From the NCBI GenBank assembly GCA_029747585.1, contig JAPEVF010000646.1:998-26031 (forward strand): a stretch of 25,034 nucleotides of DNA. Reading direction: 5' to 3'. The notes below the pieces were generated by a model. That model was not told the DNA's origin and ran no database searches. It saw nothing but the letters and a program-made list of their open reading frames with translations. Both the position numbers and the translations under genes were made by a program. This document shows, piece by piece, positions 9,375 to 19,807 of the stretch; the first letter of the stretch is position 1; each line of letters starts with the position of its first letter. Source of the DNA: Pleurotus djamor. Lineage: Eukaryota > Basidiomycota > Agaricomycetes > Agaricales > Pleurotaceae.

Positions 9375-9513
9375 ATTGAGTGTAGCAATTTTCTGAACCC
9401 AGGTCGATTCACCCCTTTCCCGGGACTCCTAAGACCGAGGCCTTGAGCGAAGTCGTCAGAATCGGCCTTATCCCTGACTGAGACCACTGAACGTCGACGT
9501 TGAACACTTGAAA

Positions 9514-10467
9514 ATGCCTTCAGCTCTTATCCTCATCGCGGATGGTACCGAAGAGATGGAATTGTACGCATCCACACCTCCGTCCTTTTCGTAACCGAAT
9601 CGTTGACTCCCGGGTCTTTCCTGTTACTACTAGTACCATCACCTATGATACGCTTGTCCGCTCTGGGATCACCTGCACCTCTGCCTTCGTTCCCGCTTCA
9701 GCAGCAGGAAGTGCTGCTAGCCCTCCTTTTGCAAAGGGATCGCGTGGCATCAATATTCAACCTGACCGATACTTTGAAAAAGCCCACTGTGGACCGGTAT
9801 GATGCCTCAGTCGCTCGCCACCGGTCAATCAGCCGTACTTTCTAACCAAGACTGCACCCAGGAGCACTTTGATTCGTTGGTGATACCAGGTGGTGCTGTT
9901 GGCGCAAGCACCTTATCGAAGTCCACCGATGTCCAGGAGCTTGTCAGAGAGTATCTCAAACAGGATAAGGTGGTGGGCATGATCTGTGCAGGTATATCGT
10001 CATATGTTCATGATCCTTCGTGTATCTTTACTATCCTTCTCAGGGAGCCTTGCTGCGCTTACGTCCAAGCTCCCTAGACAAAGACTGACTTCACACCCTT
10101 CTGTCAAAGCTGATTTAGAGAAAGGTAGGGTTTGAGCGCCTGCTCGTTACAGGTTGACAAACTTTGGCAGACTTTGAATATTCGGAGGACCCAGTCGTAG
10201 TCTCTAATAACCTTGTCACCAGGCGAGTACCTTGACATCAAGTCCTCGCTGAAGTGCCGTATTGATCTGCTTCCTTCACCCAGTCGTGGACCTGGTACGC
10301 ACACTTAGTATCTACGTTGGTATGATCTTGTTGTGCCCATCTGCTTTGGTCACGATGTAGGGACAGCTTTCCCGTTCGCTTTCACAATTGTCGAACTTCT
10401 TCGGGGTTCAGAAGCACGCGACGAAGTGAAGGCACCTATGATCTTCCCTCCAGGAACCCCATACTGA
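9514..10467 (+). CDS. DJ-1/PfpI family protein (PARK7-like)
   Basis: Member of the DJ-1/ThiJ/PfpI superfamily, cytosolic proteins linked to glyoxal detoxification and oxidative-stress defence. Seven exons, 9514-9563, 9634-9796, 9862-9991, 10044-10124, 10171-10222, 10284-10294 and 10361-10467, give 594 nt and 197 residues, the usual length. The N-terminus MPSALILIADGTEEME carries the conserved glutamate (E16, matching human E18). LVIPGGAVGA is the strand-turn motif. GMICAGSLAAL holds the nucleophile C113 at the elbow, followed by LTSHPSVK with the conserved His and by LVTSRGPGTAF. Exon 6 is an 11-nt microexon encoding part of SRGPG. The intron before it (10223-10283) has a GC donor (GCGAGT); no GT donor gives the conserved motif. 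Odd point: GTAFPFAL has Pro where human DJ-1 has Glu (SFEF). Family certain, exact enzymatic role not. Confidence 0.93.
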
Positions 10468-10525
10468 GATATAAGACGAAGGATGATCTAAGTGTATGAT
10501 ATACTATAAACATGGATGTACTCAA

Positions 10526-12264
10526 TCAAGTGTGAACAACGAGGAACTGTTCCGGAATATCTGGCTTTTCGTATCGAGATAAGATGCGTCTTACGCGAGT
10601 ATTCCCTCCATCATCCTCAATGGATCGAGAGACCTCAAAGTATAATGTGAACACGGCCGGGCAGCATAGCGATTCTCGAGCGAACTGACCTGCCAGACTC
10701 TTGTGTTACAACCAAATTGAGTAAGGGTCTCGCTGGCATGTTGCAGAATAGTCGATGCCTTGGTAGGAAGCAGAACTGGTGGTTCATCGCCAAATGATTC
10801 ATGAGGGAAATTGATATGCAAGGTACGCAAGTTCACAGCCGACGGTAGTGCCAGGCCTAATTTATCCTTATCCACATGACTGAGTCACTACTTGGTCGCT
10901 TATTTGACAAGGTACTCACAAGATCGCTCTGCTGAATTGTTACAAACAATTGTTCAAGTGCCACACAGCGACGGCAGATGTTGTCAATGACGTCCAAGCT
11001 TAGTAGCATCCTGTGAATAGAAAACCGTGTAAGGCGATCGCAATGTTGGTTTATCAATTGCGACCAATGTTCATCATCGGAAGTGTCTCTAGGCCGGGTC
11101 CCTGTCGAATAGATCTGCAGCTGTTGGAGGGGAGCCTGCTGTAGGAGGGCGGCGACAGAGGCAGTCCAGTTGCCGAACTTCTCCTCTTTGTCAATGGTTA
11201 ATGTTATGGCCTTCAGGCGTTTCAAATGGCCACACGCTCGGATAGCAAACTGGTGTATATCCTGTGAAAACAGTCAGTATCCGAATGATTCGCATCAAAT
11301 GCAGACATACGAAGTTAGGCGAGAGGCCCTCAAGACCAAGATCCGTGAGTCCGTTCCTGTTACTTGACAAGATCTTGTACAGGCCAACATGCGTTACTTT
11401 GACGCATCCAATCAAACGAAGTCGCTCTAGGTTCGGACAAGCCGAAGCTAATGTATCCAATTTATCATTTGTAACATATGATGAGCTCTATGGATCAATT
11501 ATTCAGCACACCGTGGGTTTAGAATCGTTGGACAGGGAACTAACTTTGCAAATAAGCTCGAGACTTCTCAAATCGCTTACTGCCGCCCAATCGGACAATA
11601 TGTCAACAACATCAAGGCTTGGCATAATCAGAGACACATCATGAAGCCCGCGAATCTGCAGTAGCAGACTTTCATTGTATTCGCTCGTGCTGTGACCGTT
11701 GATAGTCAACGATTGGAGTTGTTTTAGCTCTGACAAGTTTCGGATGATCTCATCGTTGAGGGAGCCATCTCGAGTCCATACGCAATATCTGAGGTTGATA
11801 CAATTCCTCAACCCGCGGGGGAATATAGTAGACTGCCCCTCATGTTGCGATTTGGGGAAATCGCGGATTTCTACCATTAAATCAGGAGCGTCAGAATAGC
11901 AGCGATCGAGTCAAAAGTATTAAAGTTATGTACTGACCGAGTGATTGAACATATTTCGCAAGGTGTGGGTAGTTGGATAGCGTGGTGAAGGTCTGTAGCA
12001 CCTATGAATACTTGGAGGTCAGCCTCGGCGGTGCCGCCACAAACTTTGCACAAACTGGTATTGAAGATTTACCCTCTTCTTGGCGCCTTTATGCCAAGCA
12101 TAGATGGATATCCGTCGATAAAGCAGAGGTATTACGAGAGAGTGGATAGCTCTGTTGAGTAAGCAGCAGGCAGCAAGATATTCTGGTTTCAGGAGATTTT
12201 CGAAGACATGAGGGTACAATTCAAGAGGTAAATCCATGAGCGCTCGTTGATCGAAAGTCCGCAT
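10526..12264 (-). CDS. F-box/leucine-rich-repeat protein
   Basis: Probable substrate adaptor of an SCF ubiquitin ligase. Seven exons, 12264-12073, 12001-11938, 11870-11545, 11487-11311, 11261-10920, 10866-10690 and 10633-10526, give 461 residues. The N-terminal F-box is visible in LMDLPLELYPHVFENLL and CCLLNRAIHSLVIPLLYRR. The rest is leucine-rich repeats, e.g. LRSLELICK, NLERLRLIGCVKVTHVGLYK, GLTDLGLEGL and NLRTLHINFPHESF. It ends with VWQVSRSIEDDGG and SRYEKPDIPEQFLVVH, a C-terminal signature I associate with large agaricomycete F-box families (from memory). Choosing TTTGAG as the last acceptor (intron 10634-10689) was required to reach this signature; the alternative frame ends earlier. 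The frame extends upstream to a TTG, but the first ATG is 12264. The target protein is unknown. Confidence 0.86.
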
Positions 12265-12373
12265 TGGATGCAAGCCGGCCCGGGATTGGTTTGAACCCAA
12301 CAGATAAAATAAATACAGGCTCCCCTAGACAACGCAATGTATGTCATATATGTATAAGTGCAGAGAGAAACCA

Positions 12374-13505
12374 TTAGTGCTGTTTCAGTGGTCGACGAAG
12401 ACTAGGACACAGAACCCAATTCTTCCGATGAAGAGCCAAATTCGTCATGATTGACTGGTTTCGAGCGAAACGTAGGACCGACACCTCATCATCAAGCTGA
12501 ACCATCTTCCGAAAGACTGGCTTTGGCTTCACGGCATAATAGTTGTTCACGATACGCCTCAATTCCTGTGCAAAGCCAAGTAACCGATGTGAGAACCAAG
12601 GTACTTCTAGTCGATTGGGGTGCACATACATGATATAGTTCCATGACATCCTCGACACGCGGGAACGAGCGAGGTAGCCAGCTATTCCTCAGTCGAAAGG
12701 GGCGATCTAGATTTTCACGCAGTGCCAGAAGGTCAGACGTGCGTAAGCCACACAGGGAATCGCCCGCCGCGACGAAGAATTCGTAAAGCCCAAGAACGCG
12801 TTCCGAATCAATCAGGAGGTCCACATGGGACAGCCTATTCAAGGGTAACATTGATTCGACAAATCGAAGGAATTGCGATATGTCGAGAATTTTTGTTCGG
12901 AAGAGAAGCCCTGTGAGTCTACAAGACCGGATGAGGTTTGTAGCAAGTTTGATCACGTCCAGTGAATCTGATGTGATGGAAACTTGTCGAAGGGTCTGTG
13001 CAAATGAAATACCTATCAACCACCATGTGTCCTTCATATTGAGATGAAAGCTTACTTCTCCTCTGATCGACCACATGTCAGCAGACTTTCGGGTCGCCAT
13101 ATCTCTCAAGGCGTCCTTGAAGCCGGCGGCAGAGCTGTACCGTCTGCAATCGGAGGTGAGAGACGTGATGAAGTTGATCCACCGGGAAGTGCGACAGTCT
13201 TCGCTGATCCCTACGAACCATATCGTGCTCGCAAGGGAAGTGGGATCGCAATGGAGCCATTCCCGCATCACTGACGACGTGAGGGGAGGATATGAGTAGT
13301 CGTCCAACGCCTTCAACAGGGCTTTGAATCTCGCTTGGGCTAACGCGAGCTCTGACTCGTTTGGGGTGCGTTGCGAGGAAGGAGGGAGAAACCCGTTATC
13401 AACACAGGTTCCATCGGAGACTGGGGAGATACCACGCGTCTGAAGTTGAGAAATATGCGGCCCATGAGGGCGGTACTTCTCGCGTACATAGTGAGTGGAA
13501 GGCAT
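12374..13505 (-). CDS. Hypothetical protein, 335 residues
   Basis: I do not recognise this protein. Exons 13505-13056, 12995-12630 and 12565-12374 give 335 residues in phase. The N-terminal 65 residues look disordered. The rest is mostly helical, with features such as ALLKALDDYSYPPLTSSVMR, LTGLLFRTKILDISQFLRF and LPLNRLSHVDLLIDSE. There is no signal peptide or membrane segment. The 60-nt intron 12996-13055 has good GT-AG signals but is a multiple of three with no stop, so an unspliced mRNA would insert 20 residues. It lies 109 bp upstream of the F-box gene on the same strand. The leucine-rich helical character could reflect a distant F-box/LRR relative that lost its F-box, but I see no F-box motif. 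Confidence 0.6.
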
Positions 13506-14119
13506 CGTTGATTGGGTCTTGAAGTCTGTCCGTTTGTCTGCGAGGGAAGAGAGTGGAAGACAAGTGAGATGAAAACGAAACTTGCAATCTCTTTTACATT
13601 TGGACTGTGGTTCGGTGGTTCGAGACAGTGTACCTTAATTCGGAAACGGTGGTATGAAGGTCAAAGCAATGTTGAAGTCAAAGCAAATTTGCCGCGTTGC
13701 ATGAACTTGCTTTCTACGGATGCGTGACAGAGGCTTTGACTAAGATTCTTAGCGTTTTAGTGATTGAGACGAGGCATAGAAGACCGAAAAGCGGAGACGA
13801 TGGAGCAAGGAAGTGGAAACGGGCAGTAAGATTGTGATAACGAGTCTAGGTATCGTGCATCAGAGTAAACCCTTCGTAGACAACTCACCCCATGCGGAGA
13901 ATAATGTCGGGGTCAATAAAGTGGTCAATGATGGAGAGCAGGATGCCAAAGAGCGTCACCTCGAACAATGAAAGTGCTTTCAACACGCACGAATCATACT
14001 GGGCGTCAAGGGTCACGACAACACGAGGCGCAGAACCTCTACTTCGTGGATAATTTTGATGCACCGAAAAGCAACGTGTTGGATAAAACAATAACAGAGC
14101 GAGGCGAGGTGTAGTATGG
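13506..14119. other. Intergenic region, nothing firm
   Basis: A gap of 614 bp holds the 3' end of the NOSIP-like gene and the promoter of the 335-residue gene. A minus-strand frame at 13885-14175 carries a hydrophobic stretch (LFEVTLFGILLSIIDHF) followed by a GTGAGT donor-like hexamer. It overlaps the NOSIP 3' end, has no ATG-led exon of its own and no continuation I could find, so it is not called. Confidence 0.45.
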
Positions 14120-15404
14120 TTAACCTTGGAAGGCGATGCCGGTCTTTGATGATTCAGCCAACCCTCCACCAGCAAATCCAGTGCCTATACGAAGTAATCA
14201 ATCAAGTGTTCGAGATAAACTAGGTGAACATGAGCGACACGGACCTTCGCGTTTGAGTTCAATGATATCGCCCTCTTGTAACTGGGTATCACACACCATA
14301 CATTGTTTTGATGGGCGAACGAGGGTATCGGTACAAGTCTTGCAAGTGACGTGGGAACAAGGTTTAGTCACTATCGACAAGGATACAGTCGTTCAATCTT
14401 TCATATCTTTCATGGAAGAGAAGGTACACACAGAACATGAGAATGCTATTTGATAGTGTCTTCTTGCAAGAAGGACACATGGGGTCTTGATCCTCCTTCC
14501 GTGGTCCTGTTGCATTGCTAGTGTGGAACGAGAATTTGACTGGGAGGAGTTGCTTCAACCTGGAGAATAGTCAGACCTCTCTACGTGGATATATCGAAGG
14601 ATGGTACATACGACAAAGAATGCGCTGGTGAACCGCCTCTACAAGTTGTTTGTAGTTTGACATCTCGAAGGGATTTCGGGGGACCAGACGAAGTATATGT
14701 CGGCGTCAGGGAAGGAAGCCAGAAATCGGGGAGCTTGCTACGCAAAGCCTCGGCCTGTTCCTTCTCAATCTGTCTGAGGGCTGCTTCCTCCGCTTCTTGT
14801 GCAAGCGCCTCTGCCTCGGATGCATCGAAGTTGAATTTGCGCTTCGTCCCTCTGTCTAGAACCGATAAGATTGGGTTGCAGCAGGCAGTGCGACGAAGGT
14901 GCTTACCTTCTGCCTTGGTAGCAGAGGTCGTTCCCGTGGAAGGGGCCGCGGCCAACCCCAGTTGAGCCTTCTCGAACTCGCGCAGGACACGCTCCCTTGC
15001 AGCCTCTCTAGCCCGCAGCCTCTCTGCTTCCGCCTCCTTCTTCAACGCCTCCAGCTTTTTCTTCTGACGCTTGATGTCTTCCTTTTGGGTGACTTGGCAA
15101 CAGAGGGTGAGCGCGAGGCGTCGGTATAATCAAATTGCCTTACGAAGGTCGGAGTAGACACATTCCTTGCAGAACAGATGTCCTTCGTGACAAGCCAGAG
15201 GTTCCCTTGCACGATTCAAGCAGAGAGCGCATGCATCGAACCTTCTCATGGATTCATTTCCTAAACGTTGCTAGCACGATCGTTTACAAGCACCCTGTGA
15301 CAAGAGAGACGAGTACACACTTTCTTTGTACCGTAGTCAAGCTTTTTGTATTCCGCATAGGAGAATATAGAGGATGCCGTATTATTCTTGCTGTGTTTTG
15401 TCAT
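14120..15404 (-). CDS. NOSIP-like RING/U-box protein
   Basis: Homologue of nitric-oxide-synthase-interacting protein, a nuclear RING/U-box ubiquitin-ligase-type protein associated with the spliceosome in animals; the fungal role is inferred. Seven exons, 15404-15321, 15270-15144, 15092-14907, 14855-14612, 14559-14432, 14370-14245 and 14184-14120, give 319 residues. The order matches the family: MTKHSKNNTASSIFSYAEYK; QRLGNESMRRFDACALCL with a first zinc-binding half and CHEGHLFCKECVYSDL; a charged coiled coil (KKLEALKKEAEAERLRAREA); LPDFWLPSLTP; then CPSCKKTLSN, CSHVTCKTCTDTLV and CMVCDTQLQEGDII; and finally GTGFAGGGLAES. Intron 3 (14856-14906, 51 nt) is a multiple of three without a stop, so retention would add 17 residues. 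The 347 bp up to the ATG of the secreted-protein gene at 15751 form a divergent promoter region. Confidence 0.93.
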
Positions 15405-15750
15405 GATGGTAGCAGGGCGACAAGGACGACGTTGGAAGTATGTAATGCAGCGGTCAAGGTGACGGTTGGACAACTGAGAGGTAGAATTGAGCGTGGGAGA
15501 CGTGTGACTATGGAATTTGTGACGGGGCGACTGCCTTTTTCGGAGCTCGACCGAGGTTGAATGGATGACGGCGAATTCAGCCCCAACTCGAGGCAATGTC
15601 ACCACCTCTCGACTTATATAAAGCACAGCAAATGAATCTCGAAATCCCTCCTTCCCTCCTCCCCCGCGAACTTACACAGTGAGTTTCTCCTCCTCCTCCG
15701 TCACAGTTCGTCTACTGACAGTCGCGTGTGTCCGCCTCCAGAATACTAGA
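15405..15750. other. Divergent promoter region with a 5'-leader intron
   Basis: Between the NOSIP start (15404, minus) and the ATG at 15751 (plus). It contains a TATATAAA box at 15615-15622, a pyrimidine-rich stretch around 15645-15665 where transcription could start, and a plausible leader intron 15679-15741 (GTGAGT donor, CTGAC branch-like sequence, CCAG acceptor). No coding gene is supported. Confidence 0.5.
15615..15622 (+). promoter_or_regulatory. TATA box of the second small secreted protein gene
   Basis: TATATAAA, 129 nt before the ATG at 15751. If the leader intron 15679-15741 is spliced, the mature 5' leader would be about 40-50 nt. The sequence match is strong; its use is inferred. 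Confidence 0.6.
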
Positions 15751-16011
15751 ATGCAGATCAAGCATCTCTTTGTGCTCTGCGTACCAGCAGTACACTTGGC
15801 TGCCGCAGTATCCCACTCAAATACACCAAGCGACCACTTGCATGCTCGCCACCCCGAGTCGATAGTAGCACCCACTTCGGCGTCGCTTACACCTCCGAGC
15901 CAGCCGCAGCAGCAGTCTCAGGACACCACAACACCACCGGACGCAGTGGGAGAGTCGTCCTCGTCTTACAGACGCCGCTACGGCCCACGACGAAGACGGA
16001 TTCACCCATGA
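15751..16011 (+). CDS. Small secreted protein with polybasic C-terminus (hypothetical)
   Basis: An 86-residue frame beginning at the first ATG after a TATA box and a likely leader intron. Residues 1-20 (MQIKHLFVLCVPAVHLAAAV) are a convincing signal peptide. The mature part is Ser/Thr/Pro/Gln-rich (TPPSQPQQQSQDTTTPPD), lacks cysteine, and ends in the strongly basic SYRRRYGPRRRRIHP, which contains several dibasic sites of the kind cut by Kex2-type proteases. No domain is recognised. If processed, the terminal pieces would be short basic peptides. It lies alone between the NOSIP promoter and the dehydrogenase 3' end. Coding status rests on promoter, start and signal peptide, not on homology. Confidence 0.55.
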   Translation: MQIKHLFVLCVPAVHLAAAVSHSNTPSDHLHARHPESIVAPTSASLTPPSQPQQQSQDTTTPPDAVGESSSSYRRRYGPRRRRIHP

Positions 16012-16293
16012 GAAGCCTACAAGCCTTCCACGTCGATAATCCCGACGAATGTTCACGAATCCACCTCCCAGATGATCCCCAAATGATCTCATAAACTCAT
16101 GACACCACGTCTATCTTTACGCTACGCTCGCGGACCGGCATATGCATGGACATCACCTTTTGTAATTCGTTCACGTTCTTTCGCTCCTTCAGTCAGTGAA
16201 GGAAGCAATCCTCCTTGTATGTACACGAGGTTATGATTGTTATTCTTAGACCCCACATAGACTCTAATTATATATGTATACCTTGCACAGGCA

Positions 16294-17979
16294 TTACGGA
16301 TGGACCAAAATTTTCACTACAGAACGCTTATAAGTCTAGCCCAGTATTCATACAGAATCATGTGTATCCATACCTTGCTTGTCCTTCTCCGTCAATAACG
16401 CCTCGATGCCCTTTTCCACGACGTCTTCCAGAGCAATCTTACTTGTGATCAAGCTTTCTATATCTGATATCTCGCCACTTTGCAAGGCCTCGAGTACCTC
16501 TGGATGCACTCGATCGTAGCAAATAGACCCTAGGTGCATGCGTGGTGATCACGATCGGAGTAGAACACCAGGGCAGGACGTCGGTCATACTACTTACCTG
16601 TTAGATGGATCTCCCTTCGGATGATCGCGTTCAAGTCCACCTTGGGCGGCTCCTCCCACAGCGCTACGAGCATAACGGACCCCCGAGGCCTCACGCATCG
16701 TAATCCTGCTTCGATACCGGCTTGCACTCCAGCCGCATCATATACATGGTCGATGCCCTTCCCCATGGTCATGCTCAGCGTCAGAGTCAGCAAGTCCTCT
16801 TCCAAGGGGTTAAGAACCGCGGTAGCACCACATTTCTTTGCGTATTGCATCCGGAGAGGCGAAGGCTCCGATACAATGACAGAAGAGTCACCATCGACGA
16901 CTCTGCTTGCGGTATCAGACCTCCAGATCAAGCCGAGGAAGAGGGTGGAGGGAGACTTCCTACCTGAGGACTTTGAGGAGAAGAAGCCCGATCTGTCATG
17001 TGGTCAGAAGGAGGTCTGGTCAAGGAAGGGTTCTCAATATGCCGACTGACTGGGCCTCCTCCGAGTATCAATGCCGTGTCGCCCTTCTTGTATCCTGACC
17101 GTTTGACGGCATGCCACGCAACTGCTAGCGGTTCGACGAAAGCACCGGCTTCGACTGTCAACGTGGTCTGTTAAAAGGGCCATTATCCCGAGGAGGTGTA
17201 CACGTACGGGATACGCCTTCTGGAAGGATATGAACCGTATGTGCCGGTACGCAGATATATTCGGAGAGACCTCCACCCCAGCCTCCAACTCCCTGGAGAA
17301 CGATGGTTATTAGACGTATGTATATCCCCGCAAAGAAGATGAAGATGCTTACGATAGAATTGACAAACGGACACAACGTCCGCCAACCTTGTAAACAAGG
17401 CCAGCACGTATCTTTGGCACAAGCCATCACTGGCTCTCTTCCCCGGGACATGAGGTCAGCCTTTGAATCATCAGAAGACGAGAGTGCCACTCACACACAA
17501 ACTCTCTGACCTATAGAAAACTTGCTATCAACATCCTCCCCCAATTCCACGATGGTTCCCGAGAACCTATGTAAAATAACTCATCAGTGCACGGGCTCTC
17601 ACACGAAGCACCGTCATGCCGCGTACTCATGACCCAGAGTTATTGGCAGCGTTTCGCCGCTCAATGGACCGGGCGTATCTGGGCCAGGTATCTTCGACAA
17701 TCCTACGATGTAAGCATGAAGGTCACTGCCGCAAATGCCGTTCCTTGACAAGTCAGGTCGAATTTAGGAGTCGTGCAGGTATACTTCAGGGGTATACGTG
17801 CGCACCAGGCAATCTGTAGTACGTTCGTCGCATAATTGTTATCGGTGCATCGGGGTTTCCGCAAGGTTTTCGAGTAAGGTGGTACGAACCTTGATCTTGA
17901 CTTCGTCCAGCTTGAGGAGAGGTATTGATATGTCCTCAATGCGAATGTCTCTGGGTCCATAATATCGAGCTGCCTTCAT
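16294..17979 (-). CDS. Zinc-dependent (R,R)-butanediol dehydrogenase-like, copy A
   Basis: Medium-chain zinc dehydrogenase oxidising a vicinal diol or sugar alcohol with NAD(P); closest in appearance to the yeast Bdh1 group. Eleven exons: 17979-17890, 17813-17806, 17743-17627, 17566-17495, 17437-17353, 17292-17208, 17154-17051, 16992-16964, 16902-16598, 16529-16374 and 16316-16294; 1074 nt, 357 residues. Catalytic zinc ligands are C37 (NGICGSDLH) and H71-E72 (LGHEFSG). Structural zinc cysteines are C102, C107, C110 and C118. The Rossmann motif GGGPIG is split by an intron, then VIVSEP follows. The ending VKILVHP is typical. Exon 2 is an 8-nt microexon (ATTGCCTG) encoding IA and part of W. Each exon has the same length as in copy B, 158 bp upstream. 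The exact substrate cannot be read from sequence. Confidence 0.94.
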
Positions 17980-18137
17980 CATTGTCGTTGAAAATGACCG
18001 GTAAATATGGTTGAGGAGGAGTTGCAGAATATGCTACTGTTCACTAGGATGTCGTGTCGCAGACTGATATCCGGAAGACCAGAGTAACCGAGTAACTTCA
18101 CACATTGTGTATTTCTTCATAGTGTACACGCTGCTAT

Positions 18138-19807
18138 TTACGGATGGACGAGGATTTTGACTGAGATAAAACCAAGTCATTTCGTCGGTTATGTGGGTAA
18201 TTTCGGATTACTGACCTTGTTTGTCTTTCTCCTTCATTAACGCTTCGAAACCTTTCTCCACGACATCCTCCAAGCCGATCTTGCTCGTGATCAAGTCTTC
18301 GATGTTGGGCATCTTACCAGCGCTAACAGCTTCTATCAGTTCCGCATGCACGCGGTCATAGCACATTATTCCTTAGATTCGATGCAAGAGCTGTTCAGCG
18401 AGCCTATCAGAATGTAACAATGACACCATATGACTTACCGGTGAGTGTCGCTTCCTTCATAAGTAAGACGTTCATGTTAATTTTGGGTGCCTCTTCCCAC
18501 ACGGCGACTACCACGATAGTTCCCCTGGGTCTCACACCTTTGATGCAGGCATCAATACTAGCTTGAATACCAGCAGCGTCGAAGACGATGTCGGCGCCTT
18601 CACCACCAGTCGCCTTGTTGATAATCGCTTCGAGATCATCCTTGAGTGGATTGAAAGCAATCGTTGCACCATGAGCGAGTGCATATTCTCTGCGCAGCTG
18701 AGCAGGTTCGGATACTATAACCCTCGCCGTGGGGTCGACAGCTCTAAGGAGAAATGATATCAAATGTTATGATAGGAACAGAGACTCGTGACCTCACTTT
18801 AATGCCTTCAACAGAAACTGACCGATCTATATGGTCCACATGTTTATTCAAAGGGACGGGGACTTCGAAGTGACCATGCAAGAAATTGGACGCACAGGAC
18901 CCGCACCGACCACAAGGGCCGTATCGCCTTTCTTGAATCCTGATCTTTTGACAGAGTGGTAGGCAACGGCGAGGGGCTCGATCATAGCCCCAATCTCCAC
19001 TATCGGACATGGAGGCGAGGAATTGAGTCAGGTTGAAATTCGTCAGAAGACTGGATAGATGACGCACAGGAAACGTTGGGAGGTAAAATATGAACGGTCA
19101 GTTGATCTACGCAGATATATTCGGAGAGACCACCGCCCCAGCCGGTGATGCCCTGAGCCATACGGGTATGAAGCAACCATGTTACAACGGGAGATGCGAA
19201 CTCACTATCCATCCAAGCTTGGGACAAACATTACGTGAACCTTCCCGGCATGAGCGACATGAATCCTTCATGCAGGTCATGATAGGTTCGCTATATCAAC
19301 AATGCATCAATGAAACCTTTTTGAGAGAAATATTGATGGTCAACTGACACACAGACGTTCTGGCCTATTGCAAACTTCTTGTCGACGTCTTCTCCAAGCT
19401 CGACTATGGTCCCAGAAAATCTTCAACGAGGTGAGATCCAGATTAACACGCATTAATTGAGGAACGTCGGCACTTACTCATGACCAAATGTTACCGGCAA
19501 CGTCTCACCGCTTTGGGGGTTGGGCGTCGTCAACGTCCCAGTGACAGGGAGTTGCATTTGGTATGCATGGAGATCAGTGCCGCAGATGCCATTCCTAATA
19601 GATTTGTTTCTGGTGACTGAAAGTGGGAGGCTCAAAAATAACGAACCAAGCGACCTGATTACCGGAACGTTAGAAGATGTTGCGATCACACCACACGGGT
19701 TGGGTTTTGTAGCTTACCTTGATCTTAACTTGGTTGGACTTCAAGCTAGGAATAGGGATATCATCGATGCGAAAGTCGCCAGGTCCATAGTATCTCGCTG
19801 CCTTCAT
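18138..19807 (-). CDS. Zinc-dependent (R,R)-butanediol dehydrogenase-like, copy B
   Basis: Tandem paralogue of copy A with the same reaction type. Exons: 19807-19718, 19654-19647, 19594-19478, 19420-19349, 19290-19206, 19152-19068, 18999-18896, 18826-18798, 18743-18439, 18371-18216 and 18160-18138; 1074 nt, 357 residues. It starts MKAARYYGPGDFRIDDIPIP. Catalytic ligands: C37 in NGICGTDLH and H71-E72 in FGHEFSG. Structural cysteines sit at the same positions as in copy A (CMKDSCRSCREGSRNVC). The cofactor site is GAGPIG, closer to the family norm than copy A's GGGPIG; VIVSEPAQLRREYALAHG follows. Exon 2 is an 8-nt microexon (GTCGCTTG, coding VA and part of W). Introns differ from copy A in sequence and length, so the duplication is not recent or introns have drifted freely. 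No disabling change is seen in either copy. Confidence 0.95.

Noticed and set aside
9119..9487. Minus-strand open frame opposite the small secreted protein, Pro/Leu-rich.
   Set aside because: It mirrors the Gly-rich sense frame; Pro-rich antisense frames are the usual shadow of Gly-rich coding DNA, and it lacks a plausible start or domain.
12189..12374. Extended F-box gene start at 12300 or the overlapping 61-residue frame.
   Set aside because: The extended frame begins at TTG, not ATG; the first ATG is 12264 and leaves the F-box intact.
13885..14175. Minus-strand frame with a hydrophobic segment followed by a GTGAGT hexamer.
   Set aside because: It overlaps the NOSIP last exon in another frame, and no downstream exon could be joined to it; more likely the NOSIP 3' leader region.
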